This document shows positions 38,749 through 51,100 of a DNA stretch of 64,000 bases, piece by piece; within the stretch, counting starts at the first letter, position 1, and each line of letters begins with the position of its first letter. A program made the translations under genes and the position numbers. Origin of the DNA: Ciborinia camelliae (lineage: Eukaryota > Ascomycota > Leotiomycetes > Helotiales > Sclerotiniaceae); assembly GCA_025890175.1 (NCBI GenBank), contig JANPYM010000010.1:1828427-1892426 (forward strand), in the 5' to 3' direction. Below the pieces are notes generated by a model, which searched no databases, was not told where the DNA came from, and saw nothing but the letters and a program-made list of their open reading frames with translations.

Positions 38749-39358
38749 TCCTCAGGTTTCCATCGCTGTTGGCAGATTGATGGAAACAGAGAGGAATGTA
38801 ATGTACGTACCTTTGTGGCCACATTGCTTGAACCCCACCAACCTCTTACAGTAGCACTTCATTTAAATATTCACATGTCACTATCAAAGGCCAGTCCACT
38901 GACATAACTTCGAGGGGCATGTATCTCCTCCAAGCGCAGCGAAGTACTTGTACCACTGGGCAACTAAGAGACCGCAAGAATTCATTATATTCATAATTTT
39001 TGTATCTTTCATGACACCCCTTTTAAACCTCCAGTTAAATTTCAGTTCAACTGGACAGAATTCGCAGTACGCAACAAGTTGGGTTGTACCTATTAATGAG
39101 TATTTATCATCCTCGGAAGATTGATGTCTACAAAATGGTTCTTCCCGCCTGTAAAGTTCTGCCGGGCGGTGAACCTCATTCCTGGTCGAAGGTTTCTTTC
39201 CCTTTTGAATTTCTTATGGATTTTACTTCTTGATAAACAAAACATTTATTGTATCGGGCTGTTTATTGTATTCTAATCTATGGACTGCTTCGCTCAAGGT
39301 ACTCACTATACTAATGCAGAGACGAATATTCTACAGTGACCTCGTCCAGGCCAAGGAT
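38749..39358. other. Intergenic
   Basis: Spacer between the start of the unknown protein and the stop of the methyltransferase, both (-). No gene seen. Confidence 0.45.
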
Positions 39359-40807
39359 CTATTTTGCCACAACCACTTGGACACTATCTCTCAAAGACTC
39401 GGTATAAGTGTAAGTTTTTATCACTTTCAAACCGGCTGAGTCTAACAACTTCTCCCATTGACTCTGAGTACGTTCCATTGCAGATAAAGCAGCCATCATC
39501 GTGAAATCGATGTTCATGGCTATGAAGTTGGTACCTGTGTTTGGGAGAACCATCTCATCAATCAAGATAGCAGAATCTGGGCCCATGGCCTCACGGAGAT
39601 GGGTCAAAATGATCTTGCACTTGTCATCTGGCCAGTCATGCAAAATCTATATTGCAACAAGATTAGTTAATTGGCCTCGATTGGTTCAAACGAAGGATAT
39701 CACTTACGTTGCGCATGTAGTAAAATCTGGCATCTAATAGCAAGTCAGTTCCATCCAATTGACCGAATAGTTGCATTATTGGATTACATACTTTTAATTT
39801 GTTGGGGTGTGAAGAAATCTTGTGGTAAAGCTTTGACGCCATCGATCGATAACGCGTGCTCCAAGGTGACTGGAAGATCCTCGAGAATGACTTGACCTTG
39901 GAGTGAAGGGAATCTAGTCTTGAGTTCCAAGCACTTATGGCCGATTCCGCCACCAACATCAACAAACATCACACGATCTGGGTCAAGGTCCTTGACATAT
40001 TCCTCAAATGGGAACAAGTCCAACCAGACATCCATTCCCTCTCGCTGAGCAGTCATCCATTCCATGAAGAACCCAAGCTTCTCCGGGTTCTTCTGGAACC
40101 AGTCAAATAGTGGGAGCTCTGTGCGATGTCCCATATGAAATGGTGTATATGAGGTATCGGCAGGATTCTTGTACTTGGTAGCCTTGAAAAATTCTGGCAA
40201 GGCATGAAATCCTGGGCCGACTGAATCAAAGCTAGAGGTGGATCGTCTTAATGCTTGTATTCTCGGTTGGATTTAACTACTTACGTGTGGTTCATTCCAG
40301 CTTTGAGGCCAGGTTTTGCAAGTGTCTTGGTGACATTGTCTGCAATAAATGTCTCTTCTCCAACTTCTGTTATGATATCTGTCGATGCCAAAAATCTCAA
40401 AATTCGACCTAAAGTTGTTAGAGCCTGTCATATCATTCTGGATGGGAAGAAACATACTTAAAAGTAGGGGGTCACATTGAGTTTGCTCTGCTAATTCGGT
40501 TGTGGTCATGGGGCCACCATTATCACCTAGGATCTTGAAGAGATCAAGATCGTTGCCTACACGGCAAAGTGCGGGTTGAATAGCCTTATTACGGAAAACA
40601 TCAGCAAATGGCTATTACGATAGCCTATGTCTAGATAGGAATACTCACAAGATACAAAAGACGCTGAATACTTTCACCAGAGGTCTCGAGAGAGATGGCC
40701 GTTTTACGAAGCTGATTAATCAAGCTCTTGCGTGTGGATTCATCAGCAGTCTTGGCCGCCTCCGTGATTTCTTTAAGAGCAAGTTCGAGATTTCCAACAG
40801 AACCCAT
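39359..40807 (-). CDS. O-methyltransferase, COMT type (PF00891)
   Basis: SAM-dependent O-methyltransferase of the plant-COMT-like class common in fungal polyketide clusters. Six exons: 40807-40649, 40584-40458, 40408-40285, 40231-39792, 39733-39708 (26 nt) and 39646-39359, 387 residues. The N-terminal winged-helix dimerisation domain includes [17 protein letters not shown] and [20 protein letters not shown]. The SAM site is [15 protein letters not shown] (about 226-240), EDLP follows as the acidic ribose-binding loop, and the catalytic base is His295 in [10 protein letters not shown], followed by LIDEMVLP. The micro-exon encodes ARFYYMRN directly before the catalytic His segment. All conserved residues are present. 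It lies about 4.4 kb upstream of the polyketide synthase on the opposite strand and is a good candidate tailoring enzyme for its product. Confidence 0.93.
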
Positions 40808-43253
40808 CTTGTATTCTGGTTTAAATGGAATATTCTGTTGATATTGACGCTTCGAAATTTATAATGATTGTGCTTGGAAAGAAGATACTTAGAAGTTCAG
40901 CCATGCTTTGGATACAGACTTACATATATATCAAGCGATAGCCAACAGTTGGGGGGTGAGCTATTGGCAGGTGAAGAATACCACCGCAGTTCTGTTGGGT
41001 TAGCACTACCACGTTGCAACGTAAGCCTATCCGCAATTTGAATCATTGTTCTGTTAATACCTAGCTGCTATCACGCCGCATGACAGCATAATCACAAACT
41101 TCACGAAGAACACTTTCAGGGTACCCATGTCACCGCTAGCAAGCGGTTCAGAACACCGATTTATAAAATTTTATCGCAACAGCCCAAGGATATCAAAGCC
41201 TCTTTTAATTTTCTGTTTTATATAATTAATCACATGTCTAGTCAACAAATGATTTGATGATGGGCATAAAACTGTAGATGGGTGGGTTTTCCTTTGGTCT
41301 GAAATTGTCCATTTTCAGCATCTTCATGTGTTTATTTCCAAGGTAGAGCAGCCTAGCGCAATATAAGATTACCCTGCTTCTTTGAATCCAATTATATATC
41401 TTCATGTTGTAATCTTTGCTCGCAATAAAATCTATCATGTCAACTTATTTGGTAAAAATTAGGCAACAGAGGAAGTTGCCCATGTCATCTCAATGATTAT
41501 GGAAGCTTCGGCGCCACCAGGGTTTACTTTTCAGACTTTGGCCCGTGCTGGGCAACAGAAGGCCTCGGCTATGGCGTCTTTTTACAATTCTAAACACATA
41601 TTAATGTGCCTATTTTTAACATCGTATATCGCTTATCACGGATGTACAATCGTTATTCATACCCTGAGAGGATTAGCTCAAATCTAGAGGATTTCACAGG
41701 AAGTTCCTGGGGAAGTGAAAAATAAAGGGCCAGAAGGGAGTGAAGGGGTTTGGGGGGAGGCTTTGAAGGAAGGAGTGTATAGGAGTTCTAAACCTTTTTG
41801 AAGTGCGATCGTTGATCGACGAAATACAATTGTCAAGTGCGATGATAGATTGCAACCCTACAACTTGCGATTCACAATTATCACCCACGATATAAAATTA
41901 TGACCTACAAATGAAATTGCGCAATGTCTAGAACTATGCCAAAACGACACTACATATAGATACGTGATTGCAAAGTTGCAATCGCTTATTCGCGTCCTCA
42001 TTCTTCATCCTATTTCTCGGACAATGGTACTCTATTCTGTAACAGTGATATCCCCTGTTTAAAAATTTTCACATATGCAAATTCCTACGCCGTATACTGG
42101 CGTCTAGTCAATCAACTTACAAAGTTATTTAGTGGGGTGATGCACTCACTTCTCGGTTCAGAATAGCGGTTATATTGCTAGACGCTAAATGCGTATTGTA
42201 GCTTACCTTATTCATATTGGCCGTCTTATACGAGCAGTATTAAGCGCTACTAAATTTGTGGATAAGATAACGAAGCCATAGCGCTTATTATTCCCCTAGA
42301 AAACGACTTCAATGTGATCCGTGCGATGTCCCTTGAATTATAAGGCCTGGTTGGTCAGAATAATCTTTTAATGCTTTTTTAAAGGTTCGTTTTTTAAAAT
42401 ATGATTTTAGATTACAATTTTGAATTTAAGATTCGAGAAAAACAAGAACGATTAAGAATTTATATAAATTTAAGGATCTTAATAATCTGATTGGTTCATA
42501 GAATCCCAGCTAAGCGATGGAGCCGTTTTCTACAGTCCAGGGGATACTGGAATGATCCGTTTTCCCCCCGCATAATGGAACCCACTTTCGAGTTTGTGCC
42601 TTAATAGAGTGGGATAGATAAATCTATGTTCGGCATCTGCTCCGTGTCGGTGCGCCCAAAATCTCAGGAATACTATCAGCTGATTCCTTTTTGGATAATA
42701 CCCTCAATAGTGATATTCTCAGCACGGATGCTCCATCAAATATCGTTAGACCTTTCCAGTCTTTCGCTGATTAGCACGGCTATTCTTTGATATCTGACTG
42801 GACATAGTTGTAGTAGGCGCATATGTAAGATATTGTGTGTGGTTGAGTGGGGCATTTGCTTTGCCCCCGTTGCACCATCGCTGTTAGTTCTTCCCACTCT
42901 ACCTTCCTTCCTCAATAGGTACTACATATGGACACCTGCATGGCTCGCCCGCCATTGCTTGGTATCACATTTCTAGGCGCAATTTTCGACATCTGATATG
43001 CCGATACGCACTAGTTTTCTGTTTGATTTTGCTAATGTGCTTGATTTGTGTAGAATGGGGTCGAAGAACAACACAGTCAAATCTAACTATTCTCATACAC
43101 TGTCACACTAATAATGCTGACACACATCATAGACAGCTGCTGATTTACACGCATTATAATCATCAGCTGCTTCACCGATTTAATCTTAAGGGAGGCTGTA
43201 CATCTTTTCCCCGTCATTCAGCATACACGAATTCCAAGATATCCAACGCAAGA
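40808..43253. other. Intergenic within the polyketide locus
   Basis: About 2.4 kb between divergent starts of the O-methyltransferase (-) and the SAT4-type gene (+). Short frames (41438-41238 minus, 41493-41687 plus) lack features. A faint AT-rich inverted similarity between about 42355 and 42505 is too weak to call. No gene seen. Confidence 0.45.
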
Positions 43254-44508
43254 ATGGAGTCACCGGCAGGAGGAGACGTTGATAGAGGACCAACTATCAT
43301 GGCAATTATGTGGGCGCAAGCTGCTGTTTCTTGCCTTGTGGTTGCTTTGAGGTTTTGGGCAAGAATTACGATCAAAGCACTCGGAAAAGATGATTGGGTT
43401 ATGCTTTGCACTTTGATTAAGTATGTCTTGATATCGTTACCCAATCAATCATGAAACTTGCTTAACATGGTTCTGTTAGTTTCCTCGTTTTCTGTGGTTT
43501 TGTCACCGTCCAGGCCCTTCATGGCGGAGACAGGCATCTCTTCTACATTCCTCTCGATCAACAAGAGTTCGTTATCAAAATGACTTGGTTGCTGCAGCCC
43601 TTTGTCATCCTGGCGATCTGTCTTGGAAAAGTGTCGATCGCATTGTTAATGATGAGACTTCTTTCTCCCAGCCCGAAATGGCCGAAACACTTCTTGTGGT
43701 TTTGCATAATATCTTGCCTCATCTTCGTTTTCATCGACATCATTTTCACATATGTCCAATGCACACCCGCAAAGGCACTTTGGGATCCAACGGTCCCACA
43801 TACCTGCTGGGAACCAAAAGTTCAATCGAATTTTGCTATCTTTTGTGCTACTTGGCTTGTTTTCATTGATGCCGTCCTCGCAATTTCCCCCATATTTTTC
43901 TTTGGGAGATTAAAGATGAGCCTGAGAAAAAGGATAGGAATCTGTACGCTTTTAGGAGGAGGAATCATGTATGGGTCCCATTTTAATCCTATTCGTTCTA
44001 TGGTTGAAAGGTGAGGAGCTAACTTTGTCGTTTTCAGAGCTGCAATTTGCGGGTCGATCAAGATATCGTACCTCACTGAACTCAGCGCTCGAGAAGATAT
44101 CACCTGTAAGGATACCCGTACCATAAGCATGTATAAAATTCATTATTCTAACCCAGATCAGGGGCAACATATTACTTGTTTGTTTGGAGCGGTGCCGAGG
44201 CGTTCATCCTCATAATCTGCGGGAGCATACCGCCATTGAAAATCCTTTGGGACCGTTATGTCTTGAAAAAGGACGCGCAGACGAAAGCTTCGAATTCTTC
44301 ATATATACAGTTTAGTGACGGAATATCTAGAGGCACCGTTCATCCATATGATGGAGTGACCTACGACATGAAGCTATTGGCTTCACCTTTATCGGGGAGA
44401 GAAGTGGATTTGGAAGATCAGCAGAACGCGTCAACAATACGGGATCAGCCTGACTCTATATCTATAAGAGATAAGAATAGGCACCATTCCATGGAAGTGG
44501 GCAACTGA
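43254..44508 (+). CDS. SAT4-type seven-helix membrane protein (rhodopsin-like), second
   Basis: Fungal rhodopsin-like/SAT4 family (PF20684) membrane protein. Exons 43254-43420, 43480-43968, 44038-44105 and 44162-44508 give 356 residues. Helix 1 is in AIMWAQAAVSCLVVALRFWAR, given here over its core, followed by KDDWVMLCTLI. Helix 3 reads WLLQPFVILAICLGKVSIAL then MMRLL. The loop YVQCTPAKALWDP with VPHTCWEP is a family hallmark, with the usual extracellular Cys pair. FIDAVLAISPIFFFGRLKMS, then GGGIIAAICGSIKISYL and WSGAEAFILIICGSIPPL complete the helices. The cytosolic tail is Ser/Asp-rich. Intron phases match throughout. It shares strand with the polyketide synthase and ends 660 bp before it. 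Such proteins occur in several fungal metabolite clusters but have no clear biochemical role. Confidence 0.86.
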
Positions 44509-45171
44509 TTGATTGTATATGAATTTCGGAGGTGCATGGAAACGTTTCGCTGGTTCAATTTATTATATGTAGATACAATACCCGCACAATTAATGATACT
44601 GTAATATAAATGACTAAACCAACTATCCGAGGAATTGAGGCCTCAATCGGTCCGTCAGCACCTAGCTTACCCTTCTCTTGGTGGCTTTGCATGAGAGCTA
44701 GCTGTTTGATCTTAGTAAAGTTCGTCCATTACGAACTTAATGGGAAGCTTTACGAATAGCATGCTCACCGAATACTTGGATTTCCGAACTTTCAACACTG
44801 TTGACGAAGGTCTTACCAATAGATGAAGGTATCAAGACCCTCAACCAGGTCCCATCATACTCTGACATTATGAAGCTTCTTATCGCTAACGTAACCCCGC
44901 TCCGCAATTGACTAGCTCTCAGATAAGCCCGAAAGGCAACTGTTGGGAAAAGCGGAGAAATCGGGCTCCTAAAGAAAATAAGTTACCCTATGAAGAAACT
45001 TCAGGTGATGTGCATATTACAACTGTTGTGAATTTGTAGATGCCAAATACTTTCAAGATAGGTATAATACATATAGTATGCAACCACTGTCAATATGACA
45101 TTTGCTTGTTAGTACATTTTCCTCACGATTCAACAGGTAATCATAATATACCCACCATACAAGGGATCAAA
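44509..45171. promoter_or_regulatory. Upstream region of the polyketide synthase
   Basis: A 663-bp spacer that should hold the polyketide synthase promoter. An in-frame ATG at 45040 would extend the synthase by 44 residues, but the extension (MPNTFKIGIIHIVC) is unlike SAT domains, so the 45172 start is preferred. No other gene seen. Confidence 0.45.
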
Positions 45172-48100
45172 ATGAGTCTTCAACACTCGATACTAGTCTT
45201 TGGACCACAAACATCGTCCTTTGATCCAACTCATCTCTCCTCCATTAGAAACGCTTTTAGTTCCAATAAAAGGCTACGAATATTCAAAGAAGCAATTACC
45301 GGGCTTTCTGACTTCTTGCCAATACTACTCTCCCATGATCCCCTTCTGCGGAGGCTGCCTGCAGAAGAGTGCTGCAACACCCTATCAAAATGGCTCGAGG
45401 CTGGAGAACTGTCTCCAGGCCCTCAAGACTCGGACCATCAGGATCTGCCAAACATGGTGTGCACGCCTCTCACTGTCATCATCCACGTTGTCCAGTTCTT
45501 CGAGTACTTAGAGACCCATCATGGGCCTGCACAAAACGCATACGAGGATTTTCTGAAATCTGTCTCTCCGATTGAGACTCAAGGGTTCTGCATTGGTTTC
45601 CTAACTGCAACCGCAATCAGTTGTGCTCAGGATGATGACCATTTGGTTCGACTCTGCTCAAATGCATTACGACTGGCTTTTTGCATAGGCGCTTATGTTG
45701 ATCTGGACCAGTCGGATGCTGGGCTTGAGAATGAATCGACATGTGTCATGATCTCGTGGAGTGGGAGGAATAAACCCGTCTGCGATGTTTTTGTCTTTCT
45801 GAAAGACTTTCCAGAAGTAAGTGAGGACCCTTTTTGAGTTTTGTGGCGCGTTTCATAAAGCCACACTTGTGATGAGCTAATTCCCTGTGGCTGTGTTCAG
45901 GCTTATGTCTCTGTTATCTCCGACAGCACGAAAATCACAGTGACTCTTCCGAAGAGACTTCGTAATTATATCGCGAAAACACTGGTGGATCAAGGATACA
46001 GTGTAACGCCGTTGATTATCCATGGCCGTTTCCACTCATCGCTGCATGCGAGCACCTGTCAAAAACTTATTCAGCTATGTGCCTCGACGCAGAGCTTACA
46101 ACTCCCCTCGGTAGAAAGCCTTCGGACCGCTTTGAGGTCCAATGAAGATGGGCAACAGATCCGCGAAGGATCACTCCATGAAATAGCAGTACTCTCACTT
46201 CTTTCAAGACAATCGGACTGGAATACAACCATTTCAAATGCAATTGCCCGGCTGGATGCAAGCCAAAAGCGACATGTACTTCAAGTAGGGTTCGTTGACT
46301 GCATCCCAAGCCGGCTTATTCGCGAATACGACCTCAAAGTCGAAAAGTTAAGCAAAACTATCTCCAACCATGGATCTCTAGCTATCCCAAGCAATGCTTC
46401 TCTGCAAAAAGACTTTTTGCCAAATCACGCTAGAGGAGATCATGTTTATCCCAAACATTCAATTGCAGTGGTTGGTTACTCATGCAAATTTCCTGGAGCA
46501 AATTCTCCAGAAGAATTCTGGAACGTCTTGACTGAAGGCAAGTCGTTTATTCGAACAATACCAGATGGTAGATTCCCCGCTGAGGGCCTTAGAAGAACCT
46601 CGAAACAGCCTTTCTACGGCAATTTTGTAGATGATATCGATACTTTTGACCACAAGTTTTTCCACAAATCCCCTCGAGAAGCGGCATCAATGGATCCGCA
46701 GCAGAGATTCTTACTTGGATGTTCTTACGATGCTCTCTCGTCTTCTGGATATTTTGGCCGACAATGTTTATCAGGAAACAATAATAAAAATGATATTGGA
46801 TGCTTCTTTGGTGTTTGTGGTTCCGACTATAATGACAATATTGCTTCGCATTCGCCAAATGCATTTTCGTCGCTTGGAAGTTTACGAGCATTTCTTAGTG
46901 GGAAAGTCAGTCATTTCTTTGGTTTTACGGGGCCTTCTGTGACTTACGATACAGCGTGTTCTTCTTCGGCTGTTGCAATCGACGCTGCATGTAAATCTTT
47001 GCAGGCTGGTGATTGCTCAGCGGCGTTAGCAGGAGGTGTGTCACTATACACTAGCCCGTATTTCTACGAGAATTTAAAGGCCGCATCATTCTTGAGCCCA
47101 ACTGGTGCTACAAAGCCGTTCGATGTCGGAGCCGATGGCTATTGTAGAGGGGAAGGTGTGGGAATTGTGGTGCTGAAACGGCTAGAGCATGCAATCGCAG
47201 ATGGTGACTCCATATTGGGCGTTATCACTGCATCCGCCGTAAATCAGAGCATGAATACGACAAGCATTACAGTGCCAAATCTAGAATCTCAATCTGTGTT
47301 GTTTGAAAAGGTTGCCTCACTTTCAGGGACTTCTCCACCGGAATTTTCTTATGTAGAAGCTCATGGAACAGGAACACCTGTTGGGTTTGTCTTCCATTCT
47401 CATCTAACGCCCTGGTCTCTTTCAAATCAATGATCTAGAAGCTAACTTGAAACAGTGATCCTATAGAAATGAACGCCATCCGTAAAGTCTTTGGTGGATC
47501 ACACCGATCGTCGTCGTTGCACGTAGCCTCTTTGAAAGGTAACATCGGCCATCTCGAGGGAGCTTCGGGTGTTGCATCGTTGATAAAAGTCCTCTTGATG
47601 ATGAAGCATCGATCGATACCAAAACAGGCAAATCATTCTAATTTGAATCCCAAGATAAGATCTTTGGAGCCGGACAAGATGAAAATTCCACTACAAACCA
47701 TACCTTGGGAATCAGACTTTCGCGTCGCCAGTATCAACAACTATGGCGCCTCAGGAAGTAATGCATCTCTAGTTGTGGTTGAGCCACCTTCTCAAACTTT
47801 AAAGTCTTGTCTTTTTACTAGCCCGGAAAACTCTCCTGTGTCTGCCAAATATCCTATCAGGGTTTCTGCAAACTCTCCAGTGAGTTTAATAGCCTATTGC
47901 GAGCGTTTGAAAAGCCAGATTCCACAACTCTGTCAGAACTCTATTTCTCTGCAGGATTTTTCCTATGGCCTAGCAGAAACTCAAAACTGGAGTTTACCCA
48001 ATGTCTTCACAGCAGCAGTATCAGATCTTAGTGAGTTAGACCACGCCTTGACGAACGTAACGGAAGGGTGCTCCACGGTTCCTCAAAAAGCCAAGCCGGT

Positions 48101-51100
48101 AATTTTGTGCTTTGGGGGGCAAACGAGTGCAACAGCGTCACTTGACGAAAACCTGTTTAATCAATCGACACTCTTCCGATATCATGTTGATCATTGTGAC
48201 GAGATTCTACGCTCCTTGGGAAAATCTTCTATTTACCCCAGCATCTTTGACTGCAGTCCTAATCCTAGCACAGTCAACCTTCATTCCAAATTGTTTGTCT
48301 TGCAATATAGCGCTGCTAAGACATGGATAGGTTCGGGTCTCAACGTCAGCGCGATGATCGGCCATAGTTTTGGTCAATTAACGGCACTAACTGTTGCTGG
48401 AGCTCTCTCTTTAGAAGATGGCTTGAAACTCGTCGTTGGCCGTGCTGAACTAGTTGAAAGGTTATGGACTAATGAAAAAGGATCTATGCTAGCTGTTGAA
48501 GCTGATCGGGCTACCATCCTGAAACTAGTTGACTTGACAAAAGGACGGGGGCCAGCTTATGAAGTTGAGGTTGCATGTTACAATGGACCAACAAGCCATG
48601 TACTTGTTGGTACTAATCTCGCTATCACGAAGGCTGAAGAGATCCTTAAGGATGAGACCATGGAGTTTATGTCAGTCAAAGCTCGTAAACTCCATGTTAC
48701 GCATGGATATCATTCCTCGTTGACTGATGTTCTTTTATCTGAATATTTGGAAATTGCTAAGAGTCTAAAATTCAATCAAGCCAAGATTCACGTTGAGACA
48801 TGCTCTCAGAATGCAGCGTGGCTCGTTCCAAGTGCTGAGTTAGTTGTAGAGCACACTAGAACAGGAGTCTACTTTGGCGATGCAGTTGAACGAATTATCC
48901 GGAAATTTGGTTCTTCCACATGGTTGGATATTGGCTGTGGATCTGCCATCACTAAAATGGCAAGAAGGGCGCTCAAATCAGGAACGTCCAACCTCTACCT
49001 GCATCAATTCCTCGATCTCAAATTAGATTCAGAAAGAGTCTTGGAACAGCTGACAAATGTAACCATTGATCTCTGGAAATCTGGGAATAAAGTACACTTT
49101 TGGCTTCATGACCGCTGCCAAAAAGATGACTACAAAAGAGTTGACCTGCCCCCTTATCAATTCGAGAAGGCGCGCCATTGGCTGGAATGGAAAGAAGCTC
49201 CCACTCCGCCACCAAAAGATCAATTCACTAAGCAACCCAAATCGATGCTATCATTTGTGAAATTTCACGGGAAGGAAAAGAGTCACGCCGAATTTCGAGT
49301 CAACGTACTACAACAGCAGTTTCAAGAATATATCACCGGTCATGCAGTTCTTGGACAACCTCTATGCCCCGCCCCTCTATATATGGAACTGGCATCCTCA
49401 GCAACCATGATTCTCGAGAACTACAAATTACACCAAGATACTCCCATACTTCCCCGAATCGAAGATCTCGAGATAAAAGCTCCCTTGGGCAAAGCACTCA
49501 ATAAATTCGTAAATTTGACTCTCAAAACGGAAGATGGAGGGTCATGGGTATTCGAATTTTCTAGCCACACTCCATCAATTAAGAAAAACACATCTCAACC
49601 AGTAACACACGCGACCGGAAGGATAGTGCTGCGAAGTAGCTTCCCGACCAGTACTTCACGGACCGAGAGATTGATACCGCATACTCGCTTGATGGCGATT
49701 CGATATGATGCAAAAGCTAAAACTTTTCAAGGAAGACAGGTATACGACGAGTTCTCCCGTGCTGTAACATACTCCGAGATGTACAAAGGTGTGCAAGATG
49801 TCTATGCAAGGGAGCATGAAATCGTCGGAAATGTTGGATTGCCAAAACGTAGTCAGCTCTCGAACCTAGGACAAAAGACAGTCATTGACCCAATCTTGTT
49901 GGACAACTTCATTCAGATAGCTGGTCTCCACGTCAATTGTTTGAGTCCCATCAATGATAAAGAGGTGAATGTTTGCATAAAAATTTCTGATCTCGAGTTT
50001 CATAAAGAATTGGATGCATCTGACGGCAATTCTGGATGGGCGGTCTTCTCAAGTTATTCTGCGACGGGCTTGAGAGAATTGGAGAACGATATTTATGTCT
50101 TCGATTCTAAAAGCCATAAATTGGTTCTGACAATTTTTGGTGCCATTTTTGTGCGGGTAAATATCAATTCTTTGACTAAAACGCTTTTAAAAGCGAATTC
50201 ACTCAACATCATTACCATCGATGAACCACGGGTAGCATCTGAGAATCTACAGGTAGAGAAATTGAAGGTCTTCACGCCCGTAGAAGATGAAGGTTACACC
50301 TCGATCGATCCCTCGGTAGAAAATTCTGAAGAAGAGGACGAACAAACAGCACCATCATCAACAGGCCCCGATCCAGTTGTTCGGCTAGAGAAATTGTTGA
50401 CTGAACATCTAGATCTCCCTGAGGGTAGCGTGAAAGCAGAAATGAATCTGGCAGACGAAGGATTAGATTCTCTATTGGCGATCGAGCTTGGTAACGACAT
50501 CAGTAAATTATTCGGAGTTAAAAACCTCGCACTTGATGAATTTCAAACTTTTGGAGAGCTTTGCGTTGCTGTTTTTGGAAAGGATACTAAACCGATGAAA
50601 CCCAGCCAAACGAAGCCTATAGGCGGTCCGCAAGTTGTGAATTCAAACTTTAAAAAGATTGACAGCCCTGTTGTGGTTGAAACTTTTACCACCGAGGCCT
50701 CGCTTTTGAACAATCCATCGTTTCTCCAAGAAGCTCAGTCAGTGTTTGACAAGGTCCGTCGTGAGTTTGACACGTTTGCCAAGAAGACAGGCTTCAATGG
50801 CTTTTGGGAAAACGTCTACCTTATGCAGAAGAGACTCGTTCTCTCCTATGTCGTAGAAGCTTTCGCGAATTTAGGGTGTCCAATCTCCACAATGATCCCA
50901 GGGGAAGTCCTCTTACGTATTGAATTCCTTCCAAAACATCAAAAGCTAGTATCCCAGTTATACAAAATATTGGAAGATGGTGATTTAATAAAAAGTCGCG
51001 ACGGTGGATTTTTGCGAACAAATGTTCCGGTCGATAGCACTTTATCTTCCAAATTACATCAAGATATCTTAACAGAAGCGCCACTATTCCACCTCGAGCA

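Noticed and set aside
42350..42510. Weak inverted similarity around an AT-rich core (GGTTGGTCAG versus CTGATTGGTT)
   Set aside because: Matches are short and interrupted; not enough to call a MITE without other copies.
45040..45171. Upstream in-frame ATG that would lengthen the polyketide synthase
   Set aside because: The added residues do not resemble SAT domains, and the 45172 start gives the usual N-terminus.
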